A stretch of DNA of 64,000 bases from Moesziomyces globuligerus (taxonomy: Eukaryota; Basidiomycota; Ustilaginomycetes; Ustilaginales; Ustilaginaceae): NCBI GenBank assembly GCA_030849465.1, contig JARVLF010000009.1, forward strand, positions 62,001-126,000, written 5' to 3'. Positions 62,909 through 64,000 of this stretch are shown in pieces; the stretch's first letter is position 1; each line of letters starts with the position of its first letter. The notes under the pieces were generated by a model. It was given only the letters and a program-made list of their open reading frames with translations. It made no database searches and had not been told where the DNA came from. The position numbers and the translations under genes were made by a program.

Positions 62909-64000
62909 TCAGGCTTGAGATGCGGATGCGTTTGCGCGGGCGGAGTTGATGGCCTTGACCCAAGCGGCGGCGTTGCGCTGAGCGCTTGCGCGCAGCTTGA
63001 GCGTATCTGCCTGAGCGGCTCCACCTCCGAGAGCGGGCATGGAGTGTACGACGTTGAACGCGTCTGCATGTCTACCGCTCTTGCCCTTGGCCTCCTGTGC
63101 ACTGACTTCGTTGACGGGGATGGGCATCCTGTACAGACTCGCGTCCTGCGCATGCAGCACGAGCAGCAGATCCGTCGTCAGCACAAGACGCAGCTTACGA
63201 CCCGACTTGGCCTTGGTGACCATCTCGTCGCGCAGCACGCGACGGTGGCGTTTCATTCCAGGCTGAGCTGGATCGACGAACGGCTTGGTTAGATCGAGCC
63301 TCGCCTCTTCGCCGAGCCAGAGGTTCTGCGAGAGCGTCGCGAGCGCCGTCGCGTCGTCGTGGTCGCGGATCGCTTCGTTGGTCTTTGCCAGAATCTCCTC
63401 GGCCGTCTCCTTGCCCCTCTTTACGCGTTCGTAGTCGACGTGGTCTTCAGGAGTGTAGCGCAGGATCTGAGCAAGCAGGAGCGGATACCGTGTAAGACGC
63501 TGCATGGGGACGAGGAGGAAGTGGCTCAGATCCAGCCCGCGTGCGGCAGGATGGTGGGTGCGCAGATTGAGCAGATGGATATCGACGCGCGTATCGCGCC
63601 TCCGCTCCGCCTCGAGGATCTCGCTCGCACTCTGCTGGTTAACGCAGTAGGGCAGGTAGACGCTCATCGCTGGCATGTGCCGCTCGAGCACATCGCCGAT
63701 CGTCGTTACAAACAGTCGGTCCTCCTTCTGCCTCGCTTCGAGGTCCGACAGATACGCCACCGCCGTCAGAAGCACCGTCTCGATGTTGGCAAAGATCACC
63801 GTGCTCGCCTTGGCCGAGAGCAGCGCCTGCATCGAGTTGAAAAACACCTCGACCACGATCTGCACGTCGCGCACGTGCGCCGTCTCGGTGGCGATCAGCT
63901 CAAAGATCGCCTCCTGCCGCTTCCGCTCCCTGTCGGCCAGTCCGGACAGCAGCTCCGGTCCGACGAGGCTCGACCATGACGGCGCGCCCGTGCGCGCAGC
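62909..64000 (-). CDS. Rho guanine-nucleotide exchange factor (DH-PH), 5' part outside window
   Basis: The frame is open to the right edge, so only the last 363 residues are present. The DH domain starts with RKRQEAIFELIATETAHVRD (conserved region 1), continues through VYLPYCVNQQSASEIL and contains the signature FLLVPMQRLTRYPLLLAQIL (conserved region 3). A PH domain follows (RRVLRDEMVTKAKSGRKLRL, VLTTDLLLVLHAQ) and ends in RNAAAWVKAINSARANASAS. It activates a Rho-family GTPase (Rho1 or Cdc42 type) at the plasma membrane. Target and upstream domains cannot be determined here. Confidence 0.9.
   Translation of the reverse strand, partial: AARTGAPSWSSLVGPELLSGLADRERKRQEAIFELIATETAHVRDVQIVVEVFFNSMQALLSAKASTVIFANIETVLLTAVAYLSDLEARQKEDRLFVTTIGDVLERHMPAMSVYLPYCVNQQSASEILEAERRRDTRVDIHLLNLRTHHPAARGLDLSHFLLVPMQRLTRYPLLLAQILRYTPEDHVDYERVKRGKETAEEILAKTNEAIRDHDDATALATLSQNLWLGEEARLDLTKPFVDPAQPGMKRHRRVLRDEMVTKAKSGRKLRLVLTTDLLLVLHAQDASLYRMPIPVNEVSAQEAKGKSGRHADAFNVVHSMPALGGGAAQADTLKLRASAQRNAAAWVKAINSARANASASQA

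Noticed and set aside
1..64000. Stop-codon readthrough or cryptic peroxisomal targeting at gene ends (known in smuts)
   Set aside because: The stop contexts I checked (for example LEU1, carboxylase, ESS1, HNT1) lack the TGACTA readthrough motif, and no extension ending in a PTS1 tripeptide was seen.
1..64000. Transposons, CRISPR arrays, rRNA
   Set aside because: No terminal repeats with transposase or reverse-transcriptase frames, no regularly spaced repeats and no rRNA-like sequence were found.

Overview
The window is a 64-kb piece of a nuclear fungal genome. The genes are mostly intronless or carry a few short introns of about 77-171 bases with GTAAGT-like donors. GC is high, especially at third codon positions, and many proteins have long disordered S/P/Q-rich tails. 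The gene set (fused LEU1, mitofusin, Ess1, Hnt1, uL23, PQ-loop transporter, DCAF4, RhoGEF) and its style fit a basidiomycete, most likely a smut (Ustilaginomycotina). The species assignment is inference. I see no transposon, rRNA, convincing tRNA or CRISPR array.

Layout. 1-1881 has no recognisable gene. 1882-2564 (+) is a three-exon small protein that may be a beta-trefoil protease inhibitor. 3022-5379 (-) is a striking reading frame joining a Vip1-like RRM protein to a secretory EF-hand protein. 5380-12072 is 6.7 kb without a supported gene, leading into a large Q-rich orphan (12073-15396, +). 16228-18504 (+) is LEU1. 18747-23084 (-) is a full-length ABC-B exporter and 23701-26574 (-) is the mitofusin FZO1. 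27185-27699 (-) is a three-exon ABM-fold protein, divergent from a five-exon PQ-loop transporter (28583-30073, +). SARAF (30204-31148, -), a single-chain biotin-dependent acyl-CoA carboxylase (31460-34930, -) and an FHA/SPxK nuclear protein (35334-39650, -) follow.

The second half holds HNT1 (40477-40982, +) tail to tail with ESS1 (41081-41868, -), an orphan with a half DnaJ-type zinc motif (43732-45822, +), a 61-residue HMG/YABBY-like protein (46522-46707, -), a 1368-residue protein kinase with an HGD catalytic loop (48465-52571, +), a DCAF4-like WD40 protein (52966-54423, +), ribosomal protein uL23 (55183-55626, -), an amino-acid permease (58655-60426, +), an orphan (60721-61257, -) and the 3' part of a DH-PH RhoGEF that runs off the right edge (62909-64000, -).

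There is no biosynthetic cluster. The genes are unrelated housekeeping and regulatory functions. The items most worth a second look are the RRM/EF-hand fusion, the single-chain carboxylase, the Ki-67-like FHA protein, two 6-nt coding exons (one internal, one initial), and the large gene-free region upstream of the Q-rich orphan. Gene models were read by eye from splice sites and reading frames; no alignment or database search was run.
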